DNA of 64,000 nucleotides. Source: Aureobasidium sp. EXF-3400. Its lineage: Eukaryota > Ascomycota > Dothideomycetes > Dothideales > Saccotheciaceae. The notes under the pieces are model-generated. The model saw only the letters and a program-made list of their open reading frames with translations, did no database searches and was not told the DNA's origin. The translations under genes and the position numbers were made by a program. Position 1 is the stretch's first letter; each line of letters opens with the position of its first letter. Of the stretch, positions 10,437 to 22,900 are shown piece by piece. The stretch lies in NCBI GenBank assembly GCA_024195585.1, contig SWBL01000007.1, positions 1 through 64,000 on the forward strand, given 5' to 3'.

Positions 10437-13400
10437 ATCTCTGTGACATAGATTTGCACACTGAGAGGAAAGAAGCAGTTGGGCGATGGAAGATGCACTG
10501 ATTGGCCACAGACCAATCGAGAGTTGTATGTCGTGACTTCTCAAGGGGGTCATTGGAGAGTGTGGCAATCGACGCTGAGTATTGACACGATGAACATGAT
10601 TACCCAGACCTTTGTCGCATGCGGTGGAGCAAAAGTTCATCAGTTGTATGTTGTGATGAATGCTTGGTTGTCTGCCTCGAGTTCCATACGCGAAGCTGCA
10701 AGAAGCTGGCGAGTCAGAGGATTTGAGTCATCAAGGCACGATCTAGCAATGGCTGTGGCGGCTGAGAGTCCCAGTAATAGATTCTCAGGTTCGCTCCTGC
10801 ATAATACAGAGAGTCATGATGCAATACCTTGTGTCTCTGCATGATCGCTTGGAGAACCTGAGGCACAGCAACACTGTTCCAGTAATCGCGCAGTGTGATT
10901 TGTTTTTGAGATAGGTCAGATCGGAAGCTGTTGAACAGCAGATGCGGAAGGGTCCGCCAACGTATGTTGTTCAAAGGATTTGAGAGAGCTGTGCCAGAAG
11001 GTGACACGAGAGATCGGTCAACGGCGGGTGTGCATATACCTGACGGCTTGCATTATCTAGATGCGATCGCAAATGTCTTGGTCACCGTTCAGTTCATAGG
11101 AGTGAAGAGGGGTATGTCGTAACGGTAAGCGCGCGTGAATCGTATATGGACGAGCAGCACGTGTTGCTGAAGAGCTGGGATACGAGCCAGATTAGTAAAC
11201 AGTAAATTATGGTGCTATGTAATGAGTGAGTGTTCCATTTTGTGATGCGGCGAGTAAAACACCTGCCGTCAAGATATGGATATCTCCATAGTGTTTACTC
11301 TCGCAGGAGTTGTCGTGCCAGGAAACTATACGGGATCGGCCAATTGACGCAAAGTCCAGAGCGCTCGAACGCTCTGAACATATTTTAATCATTTGGAAGG
11401 GTACTTCCGCCAGCTTACCGAGACAATATAGTAGAATTTGGGGACGGGATAGAACCGATATAATGGTCTGATTGCTGGATGTTCCCGCTTGGGAACGGGA
11501 TCTGAAAGGCGTGTGTGCACTGTGTGTAAGCTGAGCGGCCATTATCCGATGGCAGAGCAGATTTGAGATAAAGTCTTGATTCAGGGTTGGATGTGCGCGA
11601 GCCCTAAACTAGACAGGTCACTCGGAAGCTGTTCTATCTTTGCTCGTAACTTGCGAGGTTTGCAAAAGACAAAGTCACCTCGACGTGACCTGATGATTCG
11701 GGGGTCAAGAGATCAACTTTTCCGTGCAGTGAGTTTTGAACGCGATGCCAGATGCGCTTGTGTGCACAGTGGTGGAGCAAAGCGCTCGCAGCCAGACTGT
11801 GTCGACTGGTTAGTGTCGTTCATTCTCAGTTCGTCGCTCCGACGAGATATCTCGAGATTGATCGTCGCATTCGAACATCGCTTCGATGAACATTGGATAC
11901 CCAGCGAATCGATGACCTGATTACGGCAGAATTGTCAGTCAGAGTTCATTTCTTCAGCCATATACCTCAAACCAGTATTCCGTAGTGTCACGGTAATCGT
12001 AGCGTCAGGATTCAGCATTCAACCTTGTCAACACTCAAATCATTACCAGGCATACCACAGTACGCATAGGAATGTTCGAGTCGTGTTTCGGGTTCGTCGG
12101 GAAGAAGCTCCCGAAAATGGCAAGGTTGGTGATGTGGCAGGGTGCTCGTACGCAATCAAAGCTGCAAGTAATCTATCTGGATAAAGTTGCTGACTGTAGT
12201 CGGTTGAGCACGGCCAAGATCTGGCAAAGCAGGTCCATCCGGACCGATCAGGGAAACGCCTGTTCGTGACACCACTGCAGCCGCAGATCAGCCATGATCC
12301 CTCTGTCCTTCAGGGATTCTCCAGAATCGGAATTCCATGGGCGTGTTTCAAGATCTTCGGGATTGTTCTGTCGGGACTTGGCTCCCATATGGCGCGCACA
12401 TGCATGCGGATAAGAGCATGATCGGGATGTGCTTGATTGCTGCCCTCGGTTGTCCGGTTATATTGCAATGGTGAGGATGGCTGAATGTTGAGTATACATG
12501 CGCCAAGGCTAGGGTCGACATATATGTGAGATGATTATGGCTGATGAGATGAAGCGCGTATCCAGAAAGGTATCCTATTGCGATGCGCACGTAAGAAGTC
12601 ACCCGCCATGGATACCTTTCTCCTGAACAAGGACCAGGTTGAGGGTAAACACCTGATCTTCGCTCATAAGATTTAACATTCAATGGCGGCAGTTACAATG
12701 GCCTTGAGGCTATGATGGTTAGTGGTGCCTTCCAAAAAAGGTGCAGATTCCGTTTTTAGTACATCTCTGCTTGCATGTTGGCTGTGCGCCGAGGATTCAT
12801 TTGGACAAGGCTGAATCGATCTAACCACATATCGCACTCGGCAATCAGCAGTTGATATACCCATGACGTCGCGAGTCTTCGTGTAATCATAATTCATCGT
12901 ATGCAAAATATTTGCCAGGAACCGAGTATGCGTGATTCAGATTGTTTCTGCAGGGTTGCGATCCCAAAGGCTGGAAGGCTTGCATCCGGATATCATCTGT
13001 TCGGTTCCTTGGATCTCTGGAATTACCCAAACACGTCCTGTCTGCAGCTTTGGTGACATTTTTGACTGAGTCTCGGATCAATCTTGTGTTCCAATGCTGA
13101 ATCTGACCAATGTGTTGAATGGTACCTGGGAGTCTGGGACCTGCATTTGCATCTGCAGGCGTGGTTACCAGCAGTAAGAACACCGAGTGCAACGTCCAGA
13201 ATGTGTAACAGTTGACAGGTCAGTTTCTTATAAGCGAGCATCCTACGATGAAAGAGCTGATAAGACTAATCTTCGTGGACGGGTGAATCGCTGCGAAGTA
13301 CTGAGGCAACTGGTATGCAACCTATGCAAGTACCTGGACATTCACTCCGTTCAGCCCAGGGCTAGAGACTGCCGTTACATGCGCTGCACGCTACTCGCAC

Positions 13401-15475
13401 GCTGCTAGCACGCTGTGGTCTGGAAGCAGGAGCGCTTTCTTGGATCATGGTATGACGATGGAGCGGAAGCATATTTGGAAGAGCCACAGCTTATGAGCAG
13501 GGTTGCTCGATTCTGATCAAGGGCCAAAAGCGATCAGGCGGACGACAAAGGTGCCCGAGAGCTTGGGAGAGTTGCGTAGTCTCGGACGGGCCCGTGGAAG
13601 CTCTATGCCGTGAATTAAAGATCTGCGTAGCTGGCACGAGACAAGTGTGATAGACCGACCCCTCTCCCCTGAGCTGGGACGCTTTGACAGACTTGACGTC
13701 TGCTCTGCATCAAAGGTGTGTTTCCAAAATTGTACGCAGGCCGGGTACTGCAAATGAGAGGAGTACGGCATGCACCACAGCAGCATGCAAATGCGTGAAT
13801 GTATTTTACCGGTGGTGGTTCCCCGGGAAAAGCTGCCATTGTCGGTCGCACCTGCAAAATCTGCAAGTCATTGCATCGTATCGGCATCCCAGGCTGAGAT
13901 GAGATGCGTTCTCCCCTTCAGATTGACCAGATTTGTCACACCTCGACCCACGACGTAACTCGCGAGCGTGGATCTGCAGCGCTTATCTACAGCATCGGGT
14001 TCCTTCGAGATTGCATGTGGCGGCTTGACTTTTGAGGGACAGTACTGCGGGTCGTCGTCTATATCCCTCGACTTGGCACCATACTTAGTGCCGCCTGCTA
14101 TAGGAAGAGGCTGACTACCTTGTCTAGAAGAGTACAATGGTGTCGCAAAGTTAGTTGTCGAGAGATGCCACCCCGGCTGAAAATGGAGACATGCGATGGA
14201 GTTTGTGCCAGGGCTTTCCCTTCTTACTTTTAACAGATTCATGCGAATGCCGTCAGCGCGCCAACGTCTATTCTCTTCGCCTGGCCCGCATCTGAGAGAA
14301 GCGCGTCTTTGCACAGGCCCGGCGCCTGTTCCTTGGTTACCCGAAGCTGGGAGTATCCAAGTTCTGCGTTGTGGTTGGTCGAGGGCAAACGCCTGGCGTC
14401 AACGGGCTCGTGTGTACCGCCGCGCTCAGGCCAAACTTGTCTCCAAACCAAGACGTCTGCATCAGTTAGCAGCACGCCATGGCGCGAACCCGACACCATG
14501 TTCATGGATGTTTGGAGAAAGGTGGATTCCGGCATTGATATGCGACGCACCGAATCTGCACAATCGTGGACGCTTTACCTGCTCGATTGATTTGCAGATT
14601 CGTACTGCAACGTCCATGCTTTTCCTTATGCCCACTCCTTTCCAAACCACATCCTTACAAGGCACAACCCTCAATTCCCAGTTCAACGGCTCAGGATGAT
14701 CCGATCCAGTCCGCGCTGCACCGGAGCTTCTTGGTTGCAGTGGATCTCGCTGCAAGAGGCAAGTTCAATGTCTGTGTCGTCCGCGTGGATTTCTAGTCGA
14801 TTCGTGTGGCACCCGTTCCAGCTCCTCTGATTTGACGCCCGACCATCTGGCTAACGCTAAATGATGAATAAACCTTGTCAATGAGAGACAGGCACGGTGG
14901 GCTCGACATGGACCCACGATCAGTCCGTCACAAGGGAACCAAAGCTGGAGGACCTGCTGGCCGGGAACGAGATATAAAGCCGGGAGGTCTTCTCCAAAGA
15001 ACTGCCATTGGATCAGATCAATCCATCTTTCAGCATCGAGCTTCTACCGTATCTTCTTACTTTGGAACACTATCTTTTGTCCGCTGTCATTGAACCAGGC
15101 CGAAAGTCTATTTTTCTTCAGCTGAACCTCATTCATCGGACACCAACCCCGCTGTTCTTTTTCTATCCACTTTCCGTCATCTCTACCGCGATTGATACTC
15201 TCAATATCTGGTACGTTTTGAGTCAAGAGATGAAGTTCAACGTCTTGAACGTTAGACTGTTTTTCTGTCACCGGCCCGGCCCTTCCCTTGACATAATCCG
15301 CACCACATGGAGATAGCAAGGCAGTTAGAAAGAGGCATTGCAAATTTCTGACCTCAAGCCTCAAAAGCCATTGCCCTACCACCGCAACGTATATGTTGTG
15401 GCCAATTCCCCTTCCCCTACATTCTCTCACTTCTGTGTCCCACACCGTCCAAATTACCACATCATACCCTCAGTC

Positions 15476-16620
15476 ATGGCTGGACCGCAAAGCAGACGAA
15501 ATCGGCAAAGTACTGATCAATCATCTCCTCAGACCAGAACACATACAACCAGAACCCGGAGGCCATCTTTCAGACGCCAGCATCAACAAAATCGACATCA
15601 ATTACTTGAGGAAGATCGTTTTGTAGAACTACGACGATCAGCACGCATAGCCAGACTACACCAAGACCAACATACAACATCTACAATGGCAGACGTTGCA
15701 CGCCGCACCTACGCTCGCAATGACCACGGTCCTCGCAGTGTTGAGTAAGTTTGTCATCGATTCTTTCTTTCTCCACTTCTTCACCGTCTTTCTGCTCCAC
15801 TTTTGTGCTTTTCGGCATATGTGTATATCATGATGTGAGCCGTGCTTCCTGCAAAATCTAGCAGGGATCTGGTTTCATACATGATATGACATTTTGCCTG
15901 TTCGGAAGGGTGCTTGATTGCCTCCACTTCATATTACGCAAGATCTGAAGATGCAGAGCACGAGTGTAGAGATGATCCTAGCACTAAGATGTTGATCTGG
16001 CATACTTTGCCACTACATCTGGTGGTTGAAGAGTTTCATCGTTATGCAGCGTCTTCAACATTCATTACCCTTTGGTCATCTCATCGGACCATTTCTTAAC
16101 AACCTCAATGCCACATAAACTAATATCCTCCAGATCCCGCCGCTCCACCCGCCCCGAACCCTCTCAACCCCGCCAACCCACCTCTTCCTCTTCCTCCCCC
16201 TACACCCTCCTCCTCACTACCTCCCCTCCCCCCTCCCTCTCCCCCTCAACTCCCTTCCCCACCCGCCTCCTAATCCTCACCCGCACACACTCACGGCCCC
16301 AAAACCTTCTCGCCGTTGCATCCCTCTGCACCCCCAGCGGCACTCCCCTGCCAGCCGGCCATCTCCTCAGCAACAGCCAAAAACTAATGGATTCTGTTTC
16401 TGAACCTTCCCGCGCTGATTTAGCTGTGCTGGGAAGGGGGCAAAGGCAAGAGGTTGTGGGTGCAGTGGGGTTTGAGGGGTTGTGTGTGAGGGGGGAGGGT
16501 GAGTATAGGGTTAGAATTACTATTGCGAGGATGGAGGGGGAGGGGTGGGAGGCTGTTGCTGAGGTTGACTCGGGGGTGTTCCGAGTGCAAGGACGAGGTG
16601 TGAATGGGGTGAAGTGTTAG
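15476..16620 (+). CDS. Velvet-domain-like small protein
   Basis: Proposed exons are 15476-15744 and 16134-16620, giving 251 aa; the phase closes (GA|A). The 389-nt intron is long for this genome, so the 5' exon is uncertain. The first exon is basic and low in complexity. The second carries a compact domain: YTLLLTTSPPPSLSPSTPF, then LILTRTHSRPQNLLAVASL, then CVRGEGEYRVRITIARMEG. The last resembles the velvet motif in which a C-terminal strand SVRTEGxYRLRFSL follows a PP-x-VxL strand, and the order matches short velvet-like regulators. Classical velvet proteins (VeA, VelB, VosA) control development and secondary metabolism in the nucleus. This one lacks their usual N-terminal half-site, so DNA binding cannot be assumed. 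Strong C-rich/G-rich strand asymmetry is seen in exon 2. An unrelated low-complexity protein remains possible. Confidence 0.55.
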
Positions 16621-17437
16621 GCTGTTTTGCTCTTTTGAGACATTGGTGTTTGGGATTTGGCGTTGGAGGGGATGGATGGAGGTTTGTCTGTTTGAGGTTG
16701 ATGAAGAAGCATGAGCATGAGGCTGAAAAGGATTTGTATGATTATGAGTGTGGCATGAGGGAAGCATGAGGTTGATGGTGCATGGTTCGACGTGGGAAAT
16801 CATGGAGACGCTGGTTTCTGGGCATACATCTGGTCTTTTTGGATTTTGGGCTGGCTTGGAGTAATATGGCAGGCGGGCATCACTGGGACTCAAAGCATTT
16901 ATTATGTTAGCATGAAGATAACGAAAAAAGCAATACAAGCAACACTTTCACAATCACATCTTCATCTTCAAGTAGATTTGGTAAAACGAATTCTGGTTTA
17001 TGCAATGAAAAGAATTTCCAAGAATGCTCGCATGGTTGAAGAAGAAAACGCCTGACCCTATGAGATACCCCGAAGGGGGTGCAAAAGTCCTTGTTGGAAA
17101 ACGCCGGTGCGATGAGTTGTGAGAAGTTGCTGCTGAAAAGAAGACAAATGGAGGATGTCTGAATGGGAAATTTGTCCTGTCTCGGGACCGTCTGATTGTC
17201 GTCCTCCTCCTTTTTCTATTCTTGCAAAACGTGGATGGGTATCTGAGAACGGTGTGATGGCCGCTGAGAATCTTTTGCTCTGGTGAGACGTCTGTACCCT
17301 CTGTCGAGCCTCCATCTATTTTTTCTGATCTCGATTCGTGATGGTGTAACAGACGGTGTGGATGCACAATATAGCGATCTCTGATGCTGTATTCCTCAGC
17401 TGTTTCTGGCACTGAGTCTGAACAGAGGCAGGTACAT
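16621..17437. other. Intergenic region between velvet-like gene and MAPKK
   Basis: About 800 bp between two convergent genes. Long frames on both strands here are compositional (C/T- or S/H-rich) and show no domain. It presumably holds two 3' UTRs. Confidence 0.5.
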
Positions 17438-18945
17438 CTAGAACTTGTTGTTGGTGTCGTAGTAGCCAGAGACAATATCGTCGTAGTTGGAGTAGTCGGG
17501 GGCGCGCCTAGGTGTGCTGCGAGGAGCCGAGTCGGGTCTCGAGGTAGGTGCAGGTTCGCGGCGGGCAGAACGCGGTTGTGAGGCTGAGCCGGCAGGAGGG
17601 GCAGGGCGGATAGGCAGGTTCATCGAGGGTTGGGCGCCTGTGGGTACCTGACTGGCACTCGATGTGCGTGTTGGATAGCTCGGGCGGTGCGAATGGCGGG
17701 GCATGGACTGTGTGCTGATGGGAATGTCGCCAGATGACGAAGATGGCGGACTGGGCTGGTTCTCGTGCTCTCTGCCACCAGATCTGAGCAGCTGCTTTGT
17801 CTGAGGAGAGAGTTGTGGCACAAGGTGAGACTTGCGATTGTGGCGTTCCATCATGCTGACAGCCCACGCCTCGAGGTCGACGGGCGTACGCTTGGCGGCT
17901 TGCAGGAAGGGATCCGTCTCGAAAAGTTCGGCAGGTGTAGGTCGGTCGTCGGGATTCTTCATGAGACATTTGTCGATGACATCGTGCAGGATCTTGGGAA
18001 AGGCGTCGCTCTTGGGGAGCTTGGGTGAAGGCTCGAGCACAATCTGCTGCAGCAGGTCAAGAATGCCCTGAGGGCCAGCCAGATCATCATCGTCGCCGTT
18101 CTCGCTGTGGAAGGGGAACTTGCCGATAGCAAGCTCCATCAGCGACAAGCCAACACTCCACACGTCCGACTTGACCGTGTAGGGCGATCCTTGAATTCTC
18201 TCGGGTGCCATGTACGTGCCCGTTCCGACAAAGGTGTCGGCGACCGAGTTGTCAAGCTCACTGCTGACGCCAAAGTCGCACAGCTTGATCTGACCCTTGC
18301 TGTTGACCAAGATGTTGGATGGCTTGATGTCGCGATGCATGATGCGGTGCATGCGGTAGAGGTATGCGAGTCCACCCAAGACGGACTCTGCAATCTTTCC
18401 TAGAACGTCCACTCGCACCGGTCCAAAGTTTTTCGAGATACTGTCCAGTGAGCTGCGCACCATGTTAGTCTCGCATTCTGAGCTGTCACATTCCTCTGCC
18501 ACACTCACCCAACATCCATGTACTCCATACACATGACAACATCGCCCATGTCGTTCAAGAAGGCGCCGTAGAAGGAGACGATGGAGAGTGAGTTACACTC
18601 GTGCATGATCTGCAGCTCTCGTACGATGCGCTTTCGAATTTCCTTCTTTGCCTCGACGTGGATAATCTTGCGCGCCATGACAACCTTTGTTGCCGTGTGC
18701 ATAACCTTGCTGACTGTGCCTCCGTTGCCTGCTCCCAGCTCTTTGATGACCTGAAGATCCTCGCTCTTGAGATCTAACCTGAACTCAACGCCGATCTCGA
18801 GTGTGTCTGCGCGACCTGTCTCTTGACCACCAGCACCTTCTCCATCTGGTGTGAGGGGTTGGGCGGGACGAGGAGCCGGAGCGCTGAGAGCTAGACCCTT
18901 GACGTTCTTGCGCTTCATCGTCTTGGTCTTGAAGGCGTCCGACAT
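17438..18945 (-). CDS. ste7: MAP kinase kinase, Ste7/Fuz7/Mst7 type
   Basis: Two exons (18945-18509 and 18452-17438) give 483 aa; the intron is 56 nt and the phase closes. The N-terminus contains KRKNVKGLAL, typical of filamentous-fungal Ste7 orthologues. The kinase domain runs from about residue 64, with glycine loop GAGNGG at 71-76, catalytic Lys93 in ARK, HRD at 185-187, and DFG at 205-207. The activation loop has the MAPKK dual site Ser215 and Thr219 (SVADTFVGTGTYMAPERIQG). The C-terminal ~130 residues are Ser/Pro/Arg-rich and disordered. This kinase relays signals from a Ste11-type MAPKKK to the Fus3/Kss1-type MAPK, which controls mating, hyphal fusion and, in pathogens, infection structures. 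It is divergent from SPT6 over a ~1 kb promoter. Mkk1/2 and Pbs2 classes are less likely, given the KRKNVKGLAL start and activation loop. Confidence 0.92.
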
Positions 18946-19950
18946 GATGGGCGGTGGGTGTGGGTGTGTTCGTGTTGTAGTTGTGTCCGGAGCTGTCTCG
19001 TGTAGTAGGTTAACAGGAATTAGTCGACTCCCTAAGCCGATAAAGTGATTGGCTGTCCCTCTGGGCGGAATTAATCAATATTGGGTGGTGAGGATGGTTG
19101 GGCGGCGGTCCGCTGTGTACAATCAAGTCGGGTATCTCTGGTGTTAGGCGTATGCACGTCGGCAACAAGGGGTCTGGTGTCTTCGGGTGGGGCCAGAGCC
19201 GGCTTTGTTGGAGGGACTTTGTCGAAAGTGGGAGATTGGAGATTACAAGAATGAAGAAAGGCGGCTGGCAAATTCAAGAGTGACGGGTAGGCGGCATATT
19301 ATATGGAAAGCATCAAAGGAAACGAAACTAGCAGCGAAACAATTGGCAGGAGTCTAGTTGAGACAGGCCGACGTGCTCGTTGAAACAACTGCTTCGACCT
19401 TCTACGGACCTTCTATTTCCCTGTTGCTTCCGACTTCCGCCCTTGGCACATTGATTGACGCCAAGCTATTCTTGCACCGCCAGATCTTTACCTTGTATCA
19501 TGTTTTGCGTGTCTAGCATTGATGCTACTGATTCATGGTCAGATACTCGTTGTTTTGACAAATTGGAGATCTTATTTTATTATCGTTCAGTCGAACATCA
19601 CTTTTGATTATCGTTCTACTCGAGGCTCTCACAGCTCAAAGCAGTCGCGACTCCGTACCCGAAGATCCACCGGGGGCAGGAGCCAAGGCCGTGACGGCAG
19701 TCGCAGTTTCCAGACTGGCAGCAACCTGTCACGGGTGAAGGAGCACCAGCATCTCGCCTGTTCATCAACATCACTTGACTTTCCTTGCCGTCAACATATA
19801 AAAGCGCGTGCTTGCCCAACTCTATTCTTTCCCTTGTCCTCCTGCCAGCGCAGCGCACAGCTGCCGCAACGAATTGACGACCGACATCCAATACGCGCCA
19901 AAACTCCCGACCAGCCAGCTTGCAACAAAACATCGCCAACCACATCCATC
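18946..19950. promoter_or_regulatory. Divergent promoter between ste7 and spt6
   Basis: About 1.0 kb between two outward-facing housekeeping or signalling genes. A frame open from 19519 into SPT6 is only an upstream extension of the SPT6 frame through non-conserved sequence. No other feature is seen. Confidence 0.5.
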
Positions 19951-22900
19951 ATGACGACAGCAAATCTGTTTGATCTTGATGCTGAGCTCGGCAGTGAAGA
20001 AGACGAGGAGTTCGAGGGTGAGGAAGAGGCACCACGTCCCAGAAAGCAAAAGGCAAACATCGACGATTCCAGCGAGGAAGAAGAGGACGATGATGAGGAA
20101 GCCGAAAGAGAGGTGCGCATACACACACGAATCGTCGGAATCCCAATCCTAACAAGACAACCAGATTCGTGAAGGTTTCATAGTAGACGAAGACGAAGAA
20201 GATGACGATGAAGGCCGTCGTGAGCGCCGTCGCGAAAAGAGGAAGCGCAGAAGAGAAGAGCGCGAGGCTGAAGATGCTCTACTTGACGAGGAAGATCTGG
20301 ACTTGATTGGCGAGACACATCCCGACTACCAACGTCGTCAAGAGGAACAGGTGACTACCAATTGCCGCGCACACAGCCCCACCCAGCACACTAACCCTTT
20401 CAGAAGAGCAAGTTCAAGCGTCTGAAGCGTGGTCATCGCGAAGACCGGGATCGCAACGAAGCGCGCGGCATCGACGACATCTTTAGTGACGATGAGGAGA
20501 TGGCCGACGCTGACGGGAGAGCCTACGGACGCGAACCCAGAGCCTACGCCGACGAATTTGCCGACTTTATTGAAGAGGACGAATTCCCCGATGAGGAGCG
20601 CGAGGCCATGCGCGATGCCGCCGAAGTCCGACGACCTGGTAGAGGTTACGTCGACCCCCTCCGCATGCAGAGTGGCCTGGACGAGTCAGCTCAGGAAGAC
20701 ATGATGGCCGCCTTTGGTGACGGTACAGAATACGACTGGGCTTTGCAACTACAAGAGGAGGGTGATGAGAACCAGGAGGGTCTGGACAAGCCGCTTGAGC
20801 TCAAGGATGTTTTCGAGCCTTCGCAATTGGCCGACAGGATGTTGACTGAGGGTGATAACATCATCCGCAATACCGACGTACCCGAACGCTACCAGCTCGC
20901 TCGCCAGCCCTTCAGAGAGATGGAACTGTCGGACGAGGAGATGACGGCTCGCATGCTGGAAGAAACACACTGGATCTCCAACTTCCTCCTACCCAAGAAG
21001 CGTCTGGACCGCGATCTGGTTGAGCCCTTCCGCGAGGTTGTTGGTCACGTCCTGCGATTCATGAATGTCGAAGAGCTCGAAATCCCCTTCATCCTCCACA
21101 ACCGCAAGGACTACCTGATTCACGAGGAGCGTGTCGCCGTATCTCCTAACCCGAACGATCCCGATGCACCTGAGCACGAGATCAAGGCTTCGAGATTGTT
21201 GCAGAACAGCGACTTGTGGGAGATCTACGAACTCGATCTCAAATACCGTGCCTTTGTTGAGAAGCGTGAAGCTTTGTCAAGATCAATCGAGAGCATCCGC
21301 GACGCCATGACCGACTCGAATGATGGAATCTTCAACGACATGATCCCCGCCGCCGTCACCATGGAGGAATTGCAGGATGTCCAGGATTACCTCCATTTCC
21401 AATACGCCGCTCAAATTAAGGACACGACCGTTTACGACGCAGAGACCAACGGAACACAAAAAAGAGCCAGGGGAACTCGTAACATCTGGGATAAGGTTCG
21501 CGCTGGACAGGCATATCACGTGGTCAGAGCATTCGGCATTTCCGCAGATGCTTTGGCGCAAAACGCTCTCAAGGTCGGCACGAGGCAGTACACCGAGGAC
21601 CCCACGGAAAGACCCGACGACATGGCTGATAAACTGGTCGAAGGATCAGAGTACTCCAACAGCCAACAGCTTCTTGCTGCTGCAAAGGCCATGTTCGCCG
21701 AGGAACTCGCCCAAAGCCCTCGCATGCGCAAGCTCCTACGTCAAAACTTCTACATGGATGGTGTCTTTGATTGTTTCCGTACCGACAAGGGTCTGAGAAG
21801 AATTGACGAAGAACACCCCTACTATGAGTTCAAATACCTTCGTGGAAAGGATCTGAGATCGATTGTCGCCAAGCCCGAACTCTTCTTGCGCATGCTCAAG
21901 GCCGAAGACGAAGGTCTTGTTGAGGTCCGTGTCCGCATGGAGGTCTGGGACAGATTCAAGGACAGTCTCTACAAGAACATCATGTCCGACAACTTCAGTG
22001 AGCTTGCCGATGCCTGGAACGCTTTGCGCAGAGAAGTTTTGGATATGGCCCTCGAGAAGCTCACTCGCACAATCGTCAAGGGTGTCAAAGAGAACCTCAA
22101 GACCGAGTGTGAAGCTCAAATCGCTCGCGCTTGCAGAGAAGAATATGCCAACAAGCTTGATCAGGCTCCCTATAAGCCCCGCGGCATGGTTCTTGGTACG
22201 ACTCCCCGAGTACTGGCTCTTTCCAATGGTGCAGGAAAACGCAACGACGCTATCTGCTGGGCATACGTTGATGAGAATGGCCGTGTGCTCGAGAACGGCA
22301 AGTTTGTTGACATTCGCATGGGCAACAAGGAGAAATTCCTGCCCGATGGAGCTGATGTTGGACAATTTGTCGACCTCGTTGAGCGCCGTAAGCCTGATGT
22401 CGTTGCTGTTTCTGGTTTCTCTGTCGAGACCCGCAGACTCTACAAGGACCTCCAAGAGATCATCGAGAGCCACGACCTGCGCGGTACACCATACGAAGAG
22501 GAAGATGGCTCAGAACAAAGCGACAAGCTTGATATTGTCATCACCAACGATGAGGTTGCACGCCTCTACTACACCAGCGATCGTGCCACTGCAGAACACC
22601 CTACTGTCCCTCCGCTCACCAGATACTGTATCGCGCTTTGCAGATACATGCAGAGCCCCCTCAAAGAATACGCTGCTCTTGGTCGCGACATCACATCTAT
22701 TTCGTTCACATCAAACCAAACGCTTATTCCTCAGGAGAAGGTCCTGAAGCACTTGGAAATGGCTATGATCGAGACAGTCAACTTGGTTGGTGTCGACGTC
22801 AACGAAGCCGTCTCTGATACATACACTGCCAATCTTCTCCAATATGTCGCTGGTTTAGGTCCTCGCAAAGCAGCACATCTTCTCAAGGTTGTCAACTCGA

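Larger units (their letters stand above)
8908..15475. other. Long gene-poor region with MITE-like elements
   Basis: About 6.5 kb without a gene I can support. It contains three 117-118 bp inverted-repeat elements (listed separately). A short frame at 9280-9475 reads MKYFRVIQSVSRSARSLE and onwards but matches nothing I know. Minus-strand frames at 14239-14755 look somewhat coding (one contains VLLTDADVLVW) but lie in different frames with stops and could not be joined. Decayed DNA is the simplest reading. Confidence 0.45.

Noticed and set aside
14239..14755. A glycosyltransferase gene on the minus strand (VLLTDADVLVW looked like a DxD site)
   Set aside because: The neighbouring frames do not supply other glycosyltransferase motifs, stops intervene, and no exon structure joins them.
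16420..16938. 172-codon minus-strand frame overlapping the velvet-like gene
   Set aside because: Ser/His/Pro/Asn-rich composition mirrors the G-rich sense strand, and no domain is seen.
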